A program made the position numbers and the translations under genes. From the NCBI RefSeq assembly GCF_000382265.1, contig NZ_KB907974.1, forward strand, positions 220,782 through 284,781: a DNA stretch of 64,000 nt, in the 5' to 3' direction. The notes beneath the pieces were generated by a model. It had not been told where the DNA came from and did no database searches. It was given only the letters and a program-made list of their open reading frames with translations. This stretch comes from Yoonia vestfoldensis DSM 16212 (lineage in GTDB: Bacteria > Pseudomonadota > Alphaproteobacteria > Rhodobacterales > Rhodobacteraceae). This document shows positions 1 to 8,129 of the stretch, in pieces; position 1 is the first letter of the stretch; the number at the start of each line of letters is the position of its first letter.

Positions 1-1139
1 GGCTGGCCAATGTCGCCTGTCCACGGATCAGGCAGCGTGTTGCCCGCCAGTTGTTCCATCAGGATGAACGGATAGAACACCGTCGCAATCCCGCGCGCGC
101 GCTGGTCGATGATGGCCTCGACCACCGCCGCATCGGCAGGGGTGCCGCCATAGACAGGCGCGCCTGCGTCAAAGGCCACGCGCGGGGCTGTCGCGCGCGT
201 GAGACCCGAGACGCGCCATGGCATCGCCTGCGCATCGACGTCTTTCTGTTCGACCTTTGGCAGCACGGTGCAATTCCCACAGCGCAGGTCGTCACCAAAC
301 CACGACACCACCAGCACCAGCGATTTGCAGGTGGGCAGATCGCCTTCCAGCGCGTCCATCGCATGGATGTAATCGGTCTGGCCCGAGGGCGCGTTCATAT
401 TCACCGCCACCTGTTCGCCATAGCGGGGCGAGAGATACACAGGCCGCGTCGCGAGCCCGTATTCGCCGCTGCCTGGAATCAGGGCCACACCCTGCACCGC
501 ATCGGCCAACCCGCCGTCCAGCCCTGCGCGGATCACCTCGAAGGTCAGTTGCGGGACGCGGTTGCCAAATGCGCCAAGATCAAGATCCTCGATCACTACA
601 TAGGCGGTGCCGCGATAGGCAGGGACGTTGCCTGCGCCTTCGACGGCGACCATCTTGGGGTCGGGGAACTGGTCAGCACTGCCGGTATAGACGCGCATGT
701 TCAGATCGTCCGGCGCGATTTCCACGCCATCCGCCCAGATCCGGCCCACATGGCTGATCGGCCCTTCACACAAGGCCACGGCAAAGCTGACACGGTAGCT
801 GTAGGTCGTGGTCTTGGGGGCGGCAGGCGCGCCTTTGCCGCCGCCGGTCGTGGTGCTCGATTGGGTGAAATGGCTGGCCCAGATGACTTGGCCGCCGACG
901 CGCATACGCCCGTACACCTGCCCGATGTCGCTGCCTTCTGCGGCACCCGTCAGGCGGAACCGGTCCACCCGGCCCGTTTCCACCGCATCGCTGCCCGACC
1001 CCATCAGGCGCTGGTCGATCCGCGCGCCGATCATGGCCCCTGCGGCACGGCCGGCGACCGCCATCGACAGCCCCATCACGGTGCCGCCGATGGACCCGCC
1101 CAGCGCCATGCCTGCGGCTGACAAAACGATCGTTGCCAT
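1..1139 (-). CDS. GTA baseplate/tail fibre 'megatron' protein g15, N-terminal part only
   Basis: The frame opens at an ATG at 1139 and stays open to the window edge, so only about the first 379 residues are seen; RcGTA g15 proteins are roughly 1,300 residues. The N-terminus begins MATIVLSAAGMALGGSIG, a glycine-rich hydrophobic stretch, followed by a region typical of phage host-specificity proteins. It starts 2 bases after the g14 stop. By position as the last gene of the cluster and by its N-terminus it should be the large tail-tip protein that contacts the recipient surface. The identification rests mainly on synteny with the Rhodobacter capsulatus GTA; the enzymatic and receptor-binding domains lie outside the window. 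Confidence 0.85.
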   Translation of the reverse strand, partial: MATIVLSAAGMALGGSIGGTVMGLSMAVAGRAAGAMIGARIDQRLMGSGSDAVETGRVDRFRLTGAAEGSDIGQVYGRMRVGGQVIWASHFTQSSTTTGGGKGAPAAPKTTTYSYRVSFAVALCEGPISHVGRIWADGVEIAPDDLNMRVYTGSADQFPDPKMVAVEGAGNVPAYRGTAYVVIEDLDLGAFGNRVPQLTFEVIRAGLDGGLADAVQGVALIPGSGEYGLATRPVYLSPRYGEQVAVNMNAPSGQTDYIHAMDALEGDLPTCKSLVLVVSWFGDDLRCGNCTVLPKVEQKDVDAQAMPWRVSGLTRATAPRVAFDAGAPVYGGTPADAAVVEAIIDQRARGIATVFYPFILMEQLAGNTLPDPWTGDIGQ

Positions 1140-1140
1140 A

Positions 1141-1575
1141 TCAGATGATCCTTTGCGTAAAAAGAAAACGCGCCGCGATCCGGCGCGCCCAAGGGGCGCT
1201 GAGCGGGCTTTCGACGACGCCATGCCCGCTATAGGCGTGGACAAACGCGGGGGCCTCGCCTATGGCCGAGACCAGCCCGAGGTGTTTGGCCACCCCGCCC
1301 GCACGCATGCGGAACAACAGCACGTCGCCCTGCGCCAGCGGACCCGTCGCAGGCGGCATATGGCGGAGCGCCGCCTGCCACAGCCGTTCCTGCCCCTGCG
1401 GTTCGGACCAGTCGGGGGTGTAGGCAGGGACCGGTTCCGGCTCTGCCCCGTGCAATTCGCGCCAAAGCCCGCGCAAAAGCCCCAGACAATCGCAGCCCAC
1501 GCCCTTTATTGCGGCCTGATGCATATAGGGCGTGCCGATCCAGTCCCGTGCGGCGAGTACGACAGGAGGCGTCAT
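1141..1575 (-). CDS. GTA tail peptidase g14, NlpC/P60 family
   Basis: 144 residues. An NlpC/P60 cysteine-peptidase core is visible: GVGCDCLGLL near residues 26-34 puts the likely nucleophile at Cys30, and the K-H-L-G-L-V stretch supplies His98, with a further His around 112-117. In GTA particles this protein sits at the tail tip and is thought to cut peptidoglycan peptides during DNA delivery. The start overlaps the end of g13 by 4 bp, so translation is probably coupled. Length and position match the TIGR02219-type phage cell-wall peptidases found in Rhodobacterales GTAs. Confidence 0.92.
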   Translation of the reverse strand: MTPPVVLAARDWIGTPYMHQAAIKGVGCDCLGLLRGLWRELHGAEPEPVPAYTPDWSEPQGQERLWQAALRHMPPATGPLAQGDVLLFRMRAGGVAKHLGLVSAIGEAPAFVHAYSGHGVVESPLSAPWARRIAARFLFTQRII

Positions 1576-2453
1576 GGGTTGCGCCTGCTCTGGCCGGTCA
1601 GGTTGCTGTCGCTGCGTGGCACGGCGACCAGCCAGTCATCGCCCGGAATATCGGGGAAGCCCTGAAAGTTCAGCAGATTGGCGAATTTCACGCGGCAGGT
1701 CACAGCCGCCTTATCGCAGCCTGCGGTCAGGGTCAGCATATCCGCCACACCCACGCCCGCGCGGATCGGGTCCCACAGCGTGATCTCGCGCCCCCCGTTC
1801 ACCAGCCGGTCAGATTTGATGACGGCAGACAGGCCAGCGGCGGGGCCGGTCGTGACCGACAGCTGCCCCGCCTCGAACCAGCGATCGTTGAACACGGCCT
1901 GCGCCACAAAGCGGAACACGCGGTTATCCTGCACCGCCACGGGCTGCGCGCTGAACTGGTAAGCCGGATCATCCAGCGCGAACCGGCAGCGCGTATCCCC
2001 CAGCACGGCGGAACATTGTGTCAGATAGCTGCGCCCCTGCGGCTGGTTCAGCATCTCGGTCAACCCGCGCAATTCGGCCTGAAAGCCACCCTTGGCGCGG
2101 GTGATCTCGCCCAGGGTGCCCGCAAATTTCAGCGCCCGCTGCGTGACGTCATCCCAGCGCACCAACCAGACCCGGACAGCGGCCCCGTCATAGCGGCCTG
2201 CGGTGATGTCGCTTTCCGTGATCGCATCAGACGACAAAGCGCCCAGCGCGTCGGTGTTGTTGACCGACAGCCCCGTTGTGCTGGACAAGGCCCGCGCCGA
2301 GAGGCCCGATTCCGGCGCAAAGCGAATGCCCTCAAACGTCAGCGGCAGGTCGTGGTCGGTGAACCCCAGCGTCATGCCATCGGCGCGCATGACGGCCCAG
2401 CAATGGCAGGTCTGCGTCGCCCCTCCCGCCAGATGTGCGGCAAGCGTCGTCAT
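1572..2453 (-). CDS. GTA tail hub protein g13 (DUF2163/phage BR0599 type)
   Basis: 293 residues. The N-terminal two-thirds matches the DUF2163 pattern and the C-terminal third has the BR0599-like block with GCDKAAVTC and the downstream NFQGFPDIPG. Four cysteines, Cys147, Cys156, Cys246 and Cys253, are arranged as two C-x(n)-C pairs. Related tail hub proteins use such cysteines to hold an iron-sulfur cluster, which I infer here. The start overlaps the g12 stop (TCAT on the forward strand) and the end overlaps the g14 start, so it is an internal gene of one long transcription unit. Confidence 0.92.
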   Translation of the reverse strand: MTTLAAHLAGGATQTCHCWAVMRADGMTLGFTDHDLPLTFEGIRFAPESGLSARALSSTTGLSVNNTDALGALSSDAITESDITAGRYDGAAVRVWLVRWDDVTQRALKFAGTLGEITRAKGGFQAELRGLTEMLNQPQGRSYLTQCSAVLGDTRCRFALDDPAYQFSAQPVAVQDNRVFRFVAQAVFNDRWFEAGQLSVTTGPAAGLSAVIKSDRLVNGGREITLWDPIRAGVGVADMLTLTAGCDKAAVTCRVKFANLLNFQGFPDIPGDDWLVAVPRSDSNLTGQSRRNP

Positions 2454-3079
2454 ATCCGCACCTCGATCACCGGCACGTCGGGGGCTTCACCGGCCTGAAA
2501 GCGCGACATGGACGTGCGGATCGTATCGGTGGCAAAACGCACCGGCACGTCGAATTCGAAGCCTGCCCTGATTTCCGCCCCGATATCGGGCGCGTCGGTA
2601 AAGCTGACGATGCCCGTCACCGTATCCACGGTGTAATCCACCCCCGCCACCATCGCATCACCGCCACGGCTGACACGGATCGAGCCTGCGACGGGTTTGG
2701 TGATGGGGCGGATATAGGTCGTCTCGCCCGACCGATAGGTCTTGGACAGCTGGAAATCGCGCGTCACCTCATCACCGATGCCGATCAATTGGTCCGGCCC
2801 TGCGGTATCCTGCGACGGCAGGCAGGATTTGAAATCCGACCAATCCTTCCAGCGAAAGCCGATCAACTGGCCCTGGCGCGCCTCGAAGAACGCAATCAGC
2901 GTCGCCAGATCATCCAGCGCGCTCAGCCCCAGCCCCGCATCATAACGCCTGCGCGCATGCGCCCAAGGCGTGTTGCGTTCCTCGTAACCATTGGCAAGCG
3001 TCACCACCTCGGTCCGCCGTTCCGGCCCGCCGGTGGCGCCAAACGACAGGTTGGCGGGAAATCTGATCTCGTGAAACAT
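2450..3079 (-). CDS. GTA distal tail protein g12 (DUF2460/TIGR02217)
   Basis: 209 residues from the ATG giving MFHEIRFPANLSFGATGGPE, the usual N-terminus of the DUF2460 family; the frame is open for another 55 codons upstream but that part does not resemble the family and overlaps g11. DUF2460 proteins form the distal ring between the tail tube and the hub. The stop overlaps the g13 start by 4 bp. The gene starts 10 bases after the g11 stop. I am confident of family and start from the N-terminal block and gene order. Confidence 0.92.
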   Translation of the reverse strand: MFHEIRFPANLSFGATGGPERRTEVVTLANGYEERNTPWAHARRRYDAGLGLSALDDLATLIAFFEARQGQLIGFRWKDWSDFKSCLPSQDTAGPDQLIGIGDEVTRDFQLSKTYRSGETTYIRPITKPVAGSIRVSRGGDAMVAGVDYTVDTVTGIVSFTDAPDIGAEIRAGFEFDVPVRFATDTIRTSMSRFQAGEAPDVPVIEVRI

Positions 3080-3089
3080 CCGGCTGCTC

Positions 3090-3746
3090 CTAACTGTTGC
3101 GCTGGCTGCGCTGCATGGCGCGCGCCATCTGGGACGCGATCTGTGACTGGCTGCGCTGGAATCCCTGCACGTCGGGCGTGGTGATATGCATCGTGACGCT
3201 GACGGCACCCCCGCCACCGCGCACACCCAGCCGCCCGTCGGCACCGCGCGCCAGCGGCATGATCGCCTCTGGCCCCGCCTCGCCCATCAAGCCGGTGCCG
3301 CCGCGCATCGGAAACGACGTGGGGCTGGATACGACACCGCCTTTGGCGAACGGCATCACGCGGCCTTGCGAAAACGGCGCGCCATCCGCAAAGGGCATCA
3401 GGCCCGACACGAGGCTGTTCAGCCCGCCCGCCAACATCCCCCCGAAATGGTCCGTCACGGGTTTCAGCGCGGCGTTATAGACGGTGTCCGACATCGACCG
3501 ACCCAGTCCTGCGAACACATCCGACAGGCTTTTGCCATCCAGCACCAGCCCATCCAGCGCGCGGCGCAATCCGTTCGAAAACCCCCGTTCGAGATTGCCC
3601 AGATCGCGGGTCGTATCGGTCAGCGCTGTCTGCGTGCCGCGCAATTGCGCCTCAAAGGCGGCTGTCACGGCGGACACATCGCCAAGGCTGCGTTCCAGCG
3701 CGGAAATATCGCTGTCAAAGGCGTCAAGCCGGTCAATGTCGCTCAT
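3090..3746 (-). CDS. GTA tail tape-measure protein g11
   Basis: 218 residues when started at MSDIDRLDAF; two further Met codons lie directly upstream in frame. This is very short for a tape-measure protein, as expected for the short GTA tail, and close to the R. capsulatus g11 length. The N-terminal half is rich in Leu and charged residues and reads as a coiled coil (residues about 5-60). The middle has hydrophobic, glycine-rich segments and the C-terminus ends in a Gln/Ser/Arg-rich helix. Its start lies inside the 3' end of the tail-assembly chaperone gene (14-bp overlap). Confidence 0.88.
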   Translation of the reverse strand: MSDIDRLDAFDSDISALERSLGDVSAVTAAFEAQLRGTQTALTDTTRDLGNLERGFSNGLRRALDGLVLDGKSLSDVFAGLGRSMSDTVYNAALKPVTDHFGGMLAGGLNSLVSGLMPFADGAPFSQGRVMPFAKGGVVSSPTSFPMRGGTGLMGEAGPEAIMPLARGADGRLGVRGGGGAVSVTMHITTPDVQGFQRSQSQIASQMARAMQRSQRNS

Positions 3747-3942
3747 CATCATCCCCTTTCGGATCATCGGGAAAGGCGCGCGCCAGCGCATCAAGGCCCG
3801 CGCGCGTCATGGGGGCAGGCCCCGCCTGCGCGCCCAGCATCAGTTGCAGTTCCGCCGGCGTCAGCGCCCAGAAGGTGGCAGGCGGCAGGCGCAAGCTGCA
3901 AAGCCCCGCGCGCATCAGCCCTGCCCAATCGAGGTTTGTCAT
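3733..3942 (-). CDS. GTA tail assembly chaperone, TAC_GTA family (g10.1)
   Basis: 69 residues beginning MTNLDWAGLMRAGL. It has the small-protein pattern L-x-P-x-x-F-W-x-L-T-P-x-E-L seen in the phage TIGR02216 family, with an acidic C-terminal tail. It sits between g10 and the tape-measure gene and overlaps both, the typical place of the second tail-assembly chaperone, which binds the tape measure before tube polymerisation. The function is inferred from position and family. Confidence 0.88.
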   Translation of the reverse strand: MTNLDWAGLMRAGLCSLRLPPATFWALTPAELQLMLGAQAGPAPMTRAGLDALARAFPDDPKGDDDERH

Positions 3943-4253
3943 TCCGGCACCGCGAACGCCCGCGCAAGCAGGGTCGCAGCCAGTTTTGCAGCCCCCAAAG
4001 GCCCGCCGGGGAAATCCACTGCCAGCAAATCAGCCGCCTGACCGCGCCAGCCCCCACCGCGCAGGCCAGCCACGATCACGGCCATCACGTCGCGGCTGGA
4101 AAAGACGCCGCCTTCGAAGCGTGCCACCAGATCGACCAGCGACCCCGTTTGCAGGGTCGATTCCAGCTCCGCCAGCGCGCCCAGCGTCAGCTTGGCGTCG
4201 ATCACGGTGTCACCGATGGTCACCGCGACCTCGCCCGCGAAAGGATTGGCCAT
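3939..4253 (-). CDS. GTA gp10 family tail assembly protein
   Basis: 104 residues. The start MANPFAGEVAVTIGD and the later L-G-A-L-A-E-L-E segment fit the GTA-gp10 family. It follows the major tail gene with a 1-base overlap and overlaps the following small chaperone by 4 bp. Together with that gene it probably forms the GTA counterpart of the paired tail chaperones that phages place between tail-tube and tape-measure genes. No catalytic motif is seen. Confidence 0.88.
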   Translation of the reverse strand: MANPFAGEVAVTIGDTVIDAKLTLGALAELESTLQTGSLVDLVARFEGGVFSSRDVMAVIVAGLRGGGWRGQAADLLAVDFPGGPLGAAKLAATLLARAFAVPE

Positions 4254-4669
4254 CAGATCAGCGCCACGAATTGCAAAGCCCCGGCGGAGGCGAGCGAGAC
4301 TTCGTAGGTCGCCTCGCCATTATGGCTGCCCGCATAGTCGATGCCGGTGATTTGGAACGCGCCTTGCAGCGTGCCGAAACCGGGGATGATGACCTGAAAA
4401 TCGGGCATCAACCCGCCGAAAAAGATCTGGCGCGCACGTTCGTCCGTCGCATCATCCTTGAACACGCCCGAGCCGGAGATCGCGGCAGTTTTCACCCCCG
4501 CCCCGCCCAGCAATTCGCGCCAGCCGCCTGTGCTGTCGAGGCTGGTCACATCCACCGTTTCGGCATTCAGGCTGATCCGCGTCGCGCGCAGGCCCGCCAG
4601 CGTTTCGAACTGGCTGTCGCCGGTCATATCGATCTTGATCAGCAGGTCTTTTCCGTTCTGGGCCACCAT
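4253..4669 (-). CDS. GTA major tail (tube) protein g9
   Basis: 138 residues. The N-terminus MVAQNGKDLLIKID and the following block with V-D-V-T-S-L-D-S-T-G-G-W-R-E-L match the TIGR02126 major tail protein family, which forms the tail tube. Length is normal for the family. A ribosome-binding site is visible just upstream of the start (GGAGAGCCCC on the coding strand). It lies 22 bp downstream of the tail terminator gene stop. Confidence 0.93.
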   Translation of the reverse strand: MVAQNGKDLLIKIDMTGDSQFETLAGLRATRISLNAETVDVTSLDSTGGWRELLGGAGVKTAAISGSGVFKDDATDERARQIFFGGLMPDFQVIIPGFGTLQGAFQITGIDYAGSHNGEATYEVSLASAGALQFVALI

Positions 4670-4691
4670 TGGGGCTCTCCTTTATCGGGGG

Positions 4692-5105
4692 TTAGATGTC
4701 GTCGGCCACGCGGGCGCGAAAAATCAGGGTGATCTGCCGCATGTTGCCGGTGGTCGTGCGCGCAGCCTTGGCCTTGGTGAAATTGAGGCTGACGAGCGTA
4801 CCGCGCGTGAGCGTCATCGGCGCGTCCAACAATGCATCGCAGACTGCGCCAGCAGCGGCCTTGGCACCGGCGAAACCCGCCGCCTCGCTCAGCACGTTGA
4901 TGGCCAGCGCGTGATCGGCACCACTGCCGGTCTTGTCAGAGGCATCGCGCACATCCTCGTTGCCGATGACGACATAAAGCGGCGGCAGGGTGCCCGCAGG
5001 CACCGCGTCATAGATCGCAGCCCCGACAAGGGCGGCAAGCGCGGGGTCGGCTGCGAGCCGTGTATAGACCGCCGTTTGCAGCGCGGCAGCGACAGCATAA
5101 GTCAT
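4692..5105 (-). CDS. GTA tail terminator g8 (DUF3168)
   Basis: 137 residues from MTYAVAAALQTAVYTRL. A longer in-frame extension exists upstream but overlaps g7 completely and does not resemble the family. The internal A-A-I-Y-D-A-V-P pattern followed by the P-P-L-Y-V-V-I-G strand is typical of DUF3168, the family of tail terminators that cap the tube at the head-proximal end. The start overlaps the end of g7 by 4 bp. Confidence 0.9.
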   Translation of the reverse strand: MTYAVAAALQTAVYTRLAADPALAALVGAAIYDAVPAGTLPPLYVVIGNEDVRDASDKTGSGADHALAINVLSEAAGFAGAKAAAGAVCDALLDAPMTLTRGTLVSLNFTKAKAARTTTGNMRQITLIFRARVADDI

Positions 5106-5440
5106 GTGGCCACCTCCTCGGTTGCGGTGCAGGTCAGGTAAAGGCCCTTCTCGTCGGCCTCGGTCACGGCAGCGATTGCAAAAAGCCGCGCCCCCTGGCG
5201 GAACCGTTGCCCCGGCTGCGGGCGTGACGGTGCACCCACTGGGGCGGCACGCAGGATGATCTGATAAGGCACGCGGCTCAGGCTTGCGGACAATGCCGCC
5301 GTCTCGCGTCCTGTGCCGGGTTTGATCGCGGCCCAGACGCGGCCCAAAGGCTGCCAGTCGCTGGTGAAACCGCCTGCACCATCGGGGGTCTGCACGCGGT
5401 GTTCCAGCACCAGCGCGCGGGTCATCTGGGGGATGCTCAT
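5102..5440 (-). CDS. GTA head closure/head-tail adaptor g7
   Basis: 112 residues. The opening R-V-Q-T-P-D-G-A-G-G-F-T-S-D-W block followed by V-W-A-A-I-K-P is the signature of the phage head-tail joining family (TIGR01563-like). These proteins plug the head below the adaptor ring until the tail docks. It overlaps g6 by 4 bp upstream and g8 by 4 bp downstream, fitting the order adaptor, closure, terminator, tail tube. Confidence 0.9.
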   Translation of the reverse strand: MSIPQMTRALVLEHRVQTPDGAGGFTSDWQPLGRVWAAIKPGTGRETAALSASLSRVPYQIILRAAPVGAPSRPQPGQRFRQGARLFAIAAVTEADEKGLYLTCTATEEVAT

Positions 5441-6030
5441 GCCCGCCCCCCCAGCCGCACCACGCGGTACGGATTGAGCAGCGCCATGATCGCCGCAGGC
5501 ACCGTGCTGTGCCCCGCGCCCATGTCATGGCGGCAATCGAAATGATGCGCGGCCAGCATCAGGCTCGCCTGTGCCAGATCGGCTGGCAGGTCCGACCATT
5601 CCGGCCCGAACCCCGCCATCAGCCCGATCCGCACCGACCCATGCGGCGGAACGCCGGGCAAAAGACCCCCCTTGGCCACCAGCGCAGGACGCGGCCCGTT
5701 CGCGACCAGATACCATCCGGCGGGGTCGGTCACCGTTTCGACCCCGTCCTGCGCCACTTGGGTCACATGCACGATGGCATTGACCGGCGACACGGGAAGC
5801 ACCTGCCGCACAGGATCGCGCCAGCCGTGTAGCGTCCACGTGAAATCACGCTCGATCAGGATTTTGGCGGTCCGTGCCTCGATCGCGGCCATGGCGGCGC
5901 GCAGGTGGCGCAACAACAGCCCGTCCTGATCGGCATCATCGGCAAAGCCCGTGGCAAGGCGCAGATGTTCTTTCAGCTGCGCCACCGGCAAGACCGCATC
6001 GGATACCGGGTTTTCTTCGACTAACATCAT
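5437..6030 (-). CDS. GTA head-tail connector/adaptor g6
   Basis: About 197 residues starting MMLVEENPVSDAVLP. Two adjacent ATG codons (6030 and 6027) follow a GGAG box; nine more in-frame codons upstream lack support. The N-terminal V-A-Q-L-K-E-H-L-R-L and the A-A-I-E-A-R-T-A-K motif are typical of gp6-like head-tail connectors, which form the ring under the portal. A 157-bp gap separates it from the capsid gene, the largest spacer between structural genes other than the terL-portal spacer. Confidence 0.9.
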   Translation of the reverse strand: MMLVEENPVSDAVLPVAQLKEHLRLATGFADDADQDGLLLRHLRAAMAAIEARTAKILIERDFTWTLHGWRDPVRQVLPVSPVNAIVHVTQVAQDGVETVTDPAGWYLVANGPRPALVAKGGLLPGVPPHGSVRIGLMAGFGPEWSDLPADLAQASLMLAAHHFDCRHDMGAGHSTVPAAIMALLNPYRVVRLGGRA

Positions 6031-6187
6031 GGATTTGCTCCGAAATTCATTTGGCACAGCTGTCCCGGATACAGACCCGCCCGGCCATGCTCGGACGGAA
6101 GGGGGGGCTGCTAGACATGGCCGGACAGGCCCGCATCCGGGGGCCGGGCAACGCGCGAGGGTCCGCGCGCGCCCTATCGGGTCAGGA

Positions 6188-7366
6188 TCAGCTGACCGCG
6201 AATTTCAGAAGCTTGATCGCGGCGAAATCGCTGACAGCACCCCCCACGCGCTTGGTGGCGTAGAACAGCACATGCGGCTTGGCCGAGAACGGATCGCGCA
6301 GCACGCGCAGGTCGGGGCGTTCGGCCACGGTATAGCCCGCGCCGAAATCACCAAAGGCGATGGCGGTCGCCCCCGCCGCGATGTCGGGCATGTCTTCCGC
6401 CACCAGCACCGGATAGCCCATCAGCCGTGCAGGCTCGCCCGCAGCCAGACCGTCGGACCACAAGAACCGGCCATCGTTGTCTTTCAGCTTGCGGATGGTG
6501 CCTGCGGTCTTGGAGTTCATGACAAACGTACCATTGGCGCGATAGACCGCCCCCAGCGCGTAGACGAGGTCAACAATCGGATCGCCCGACTGGATGCCGC
6601 CCGCGACGCCTGTCGTCACAAAGCCAAGGTTGCCCCATTCCCAGATCTCGTTGTCGACCTGAGGATAGGTCAGCATCCCCTTGGGCTTGTCCAGACCGTC
6701 CCCGTTGATGAATGCCCCCGCCTCGGAGCGGGCGAATTTATCCGCGATCCGGCCAGCCAGCCAACCTTCGATGTCAAAGGCACTGTCATCGAGCAGACGC
6801 TGCGACGCTTTGGGCAAGGCCGACAGTTCGTGCAGTGGAATGCTGATCCGGTCGATCTGCGGCGTGGTGGTTTCGGCCATGCTGCCGGTCTCGGTCGCCC
6901 AGCCCGCACCCATCTCCGTGTGATCGACCAGCACGTCATAGGACGTAGCATCTACAGTCACGACAGTAGCCACCGCCCGCAAGGATGCGGTCGAGGACAA
7001 GGTCCCCTTGATCGTATCGGCGGTTTGCGGGTCCACCAGATAGCCACCATCGGCGGCCATCACGGATGACATCGCCTTGCCGTCCATCTCCAGCCCGCGC
7101 AGGGCGTCATCATCGCCCGACCGCAGATAGGCGGCAAAGGCTTTCTGATGCGGTGCCTCGGGTGCTGCACCTGTCGCCAGCGCGCTGCGGGCGGTCATCA
7201 TCGTCTTGCGATCCAGCTTGTTCATGCGGTCATCCTGTTTTTGAAGTTTGGCCTGCAGGCCGTTGGTAAAAATGGTGAAATCTGCCAGAAATCCGGCGAT
7301 GGCTTCGGTCAGGTCAGGCGCGGACAGATCATCTGCGATCCGGGCCTTGGGGACGGGGTTGGTCAT
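6188..7366 (-). CDS. GTA major capsid protein g5, HK97 fold
   Basis: 392 residues. Residues about 25-60 form a charged, helical delta domain. A processing site is likely near Lys97, directly before the mature capsid block A-D-G-G-Y-L-V-D-P. The mature part contains the HK97-type E-T-x-x-M-A-E-T-T-T-P region and later G-D-G-L-D-K-P-K-G. The maturation protease is encoded just upstream. HK97-fold capsid proteins build the GTA head; the R. capsulatus head is known to be small and to hold about 4 kb of host DNA, which I assume applies here. Confidence 0.95.
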   Translation of the reverse strand: MTNPVPKARIADDLSAPDLTEAIAGFLADFTIFTNGLQAKLQKQDDRMNKLDRKTMMTARSALATGAAPEAPHQKAFAAYLRSGDDDALRGLEMDGKAMSSVMAADGGYLVDPQTADTIKGTLSSTASLRAVATVVTVDATSYDVLVDHTEMGAGWATETGSMAETTTPQIDRISIPLHELSALPKASQRLLDDSAFDIEGWLAGRIADKFARSEAGAFINGDGLDKPKGMLTYPQVDNEIWEWGNLGFVTTGVAGGIQSGDPIVDLVYALGAVYRANGTFVMNSKTAGTIRKLKDNDGRFLWSDGLAAGEPARLMGYPVLVAEDMPDIAAGATAIAFGDFGAGYTVAERPDLRVLRDPFSAKPHVLFYATKRVGGAVSDFAAIKLLKFAVS

Positions 7367-7389
7367 GGGGTGTTCCTTCGGGGCCGTGG

Positions 7390-7920
7390 TTAAAGCGGGT
7401 GCAGCAGGCGGCGCGCCTCCTCAAACGCGCGCGCAAGGCGGTGCAGGTCGCCTGCGCCGCGGGCCTCCGCCTTGGCGGCGACACGCGCATCGGGCAGCAT
7501 CGGGAAGGTGACCAGCGACACTTCCCACAGATCGAGTTCCGACAGGCGGCGGCCGCCTGCCTCATCCTTGTGGGCGCGCACGGTGCGATAGCCGATCGAC
7601 AGCCCGTCGATGGCGCCTGCCGCGATCAGGCTGGCCGCCTCTCGTGCGCGGGCGATATCGGTCAACAGACGGCCCTTGACCCAGAGGCCGCGTGCATCCT
7701 CGACCACCTCGTCCCAGACGCCGATGGGCTGCGACGGGTCGTGCTGCCAAAGCATCTTGATCCGCCGCCCCTTGGCGAGGCTGATCCGGTAGGCACCGGC
7801 ATCGACGATATCGCCGCCCTGATCGGATTTCCCGAACAAAGAGGCATAGCCGCTGATGACCTGCCCGTCGGTGACGGTCACGGCCTGCGGCCCTGTGCAG
7901 AATTTATGTTCCAAGGTCAT
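7390..7920 (-). CDS. GTA prohead protease g4, HK97 family
   Basis: 176 residues starting MTLEHKFCTGPQAV, chosen because upstream in-frame codons overlap g3.5 and do not resemble the family. The fold markers G-Y-A-S-L-F-G, W-Q-H-D-P-S-Q-P-I-G (His60) and G-L-S-I-G-Y (Ser108) are those of the U35/HK97 prohead proteases, with an acidic residue in the L-W-E-V-S-L-V stretch probably completing the triad. It would cut the N-terminal delta domain from the capsid protein encoded next. Confidence 0.93.
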   Translation of the reverse strand: MTLEHKFCTGPQAVTVTDGQVISGYASLFGKSDQGGDIVDAGAYRISLAKGRRIKMLWQHDPSQPIGVWDEVVEDARGLWVKGRLLTDIARAREAASLIAAGAIDGLSIGYRTVRAHKDEAGGRRLSELDLWEVSLVTFPMLPDARVAAKAEARGAGDLHRLARAFEEARRLLHPL

Positions 7921-8129
7921 GATGTCCCTCCGCTGAGTGCCTTGACGATCTCGAAGACCAGAAGACCCGCGCAGCCGCAGACCACGATCCAGATATGCCA
8001 TTCGAGCCGTGCGATGATGAATTCGATCCGTCCCAGTCGCAGATCGACATGGGCGAACCAGAAATCCGACGCGGGCGGCGGTGGCGGCGGGCGCGGCTGG
8101 CCGCGCAGGGCGACGATCTTGTCATCCAT
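7917..8129 (-). CDS. GTA small membrane protein g3.5
   Basis: 70 residues starting MDDKIVALRGQ. A proline run (residues 13-18) is followed by an amphipathic segment and one clear transmembrane helix (I-W-I-V-V-C-G-C-A-G-L-L-V-F) near the C-terminus. It overlaps the portal gene by 8 bp and the protease gene by 4 bp. The equivalent open frame is present in R. capsulatus between g3 and g4; its role is not settled. Identification is by position and the single membrane span. Confidence 0.82.
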   Translation of the reverse strand: MDDKIVALRGQPRPPPPPPASDFWFAHVDLRLGRIEFIIARLEWHIWIVVCGCAGLLVFEIVKALSGGTS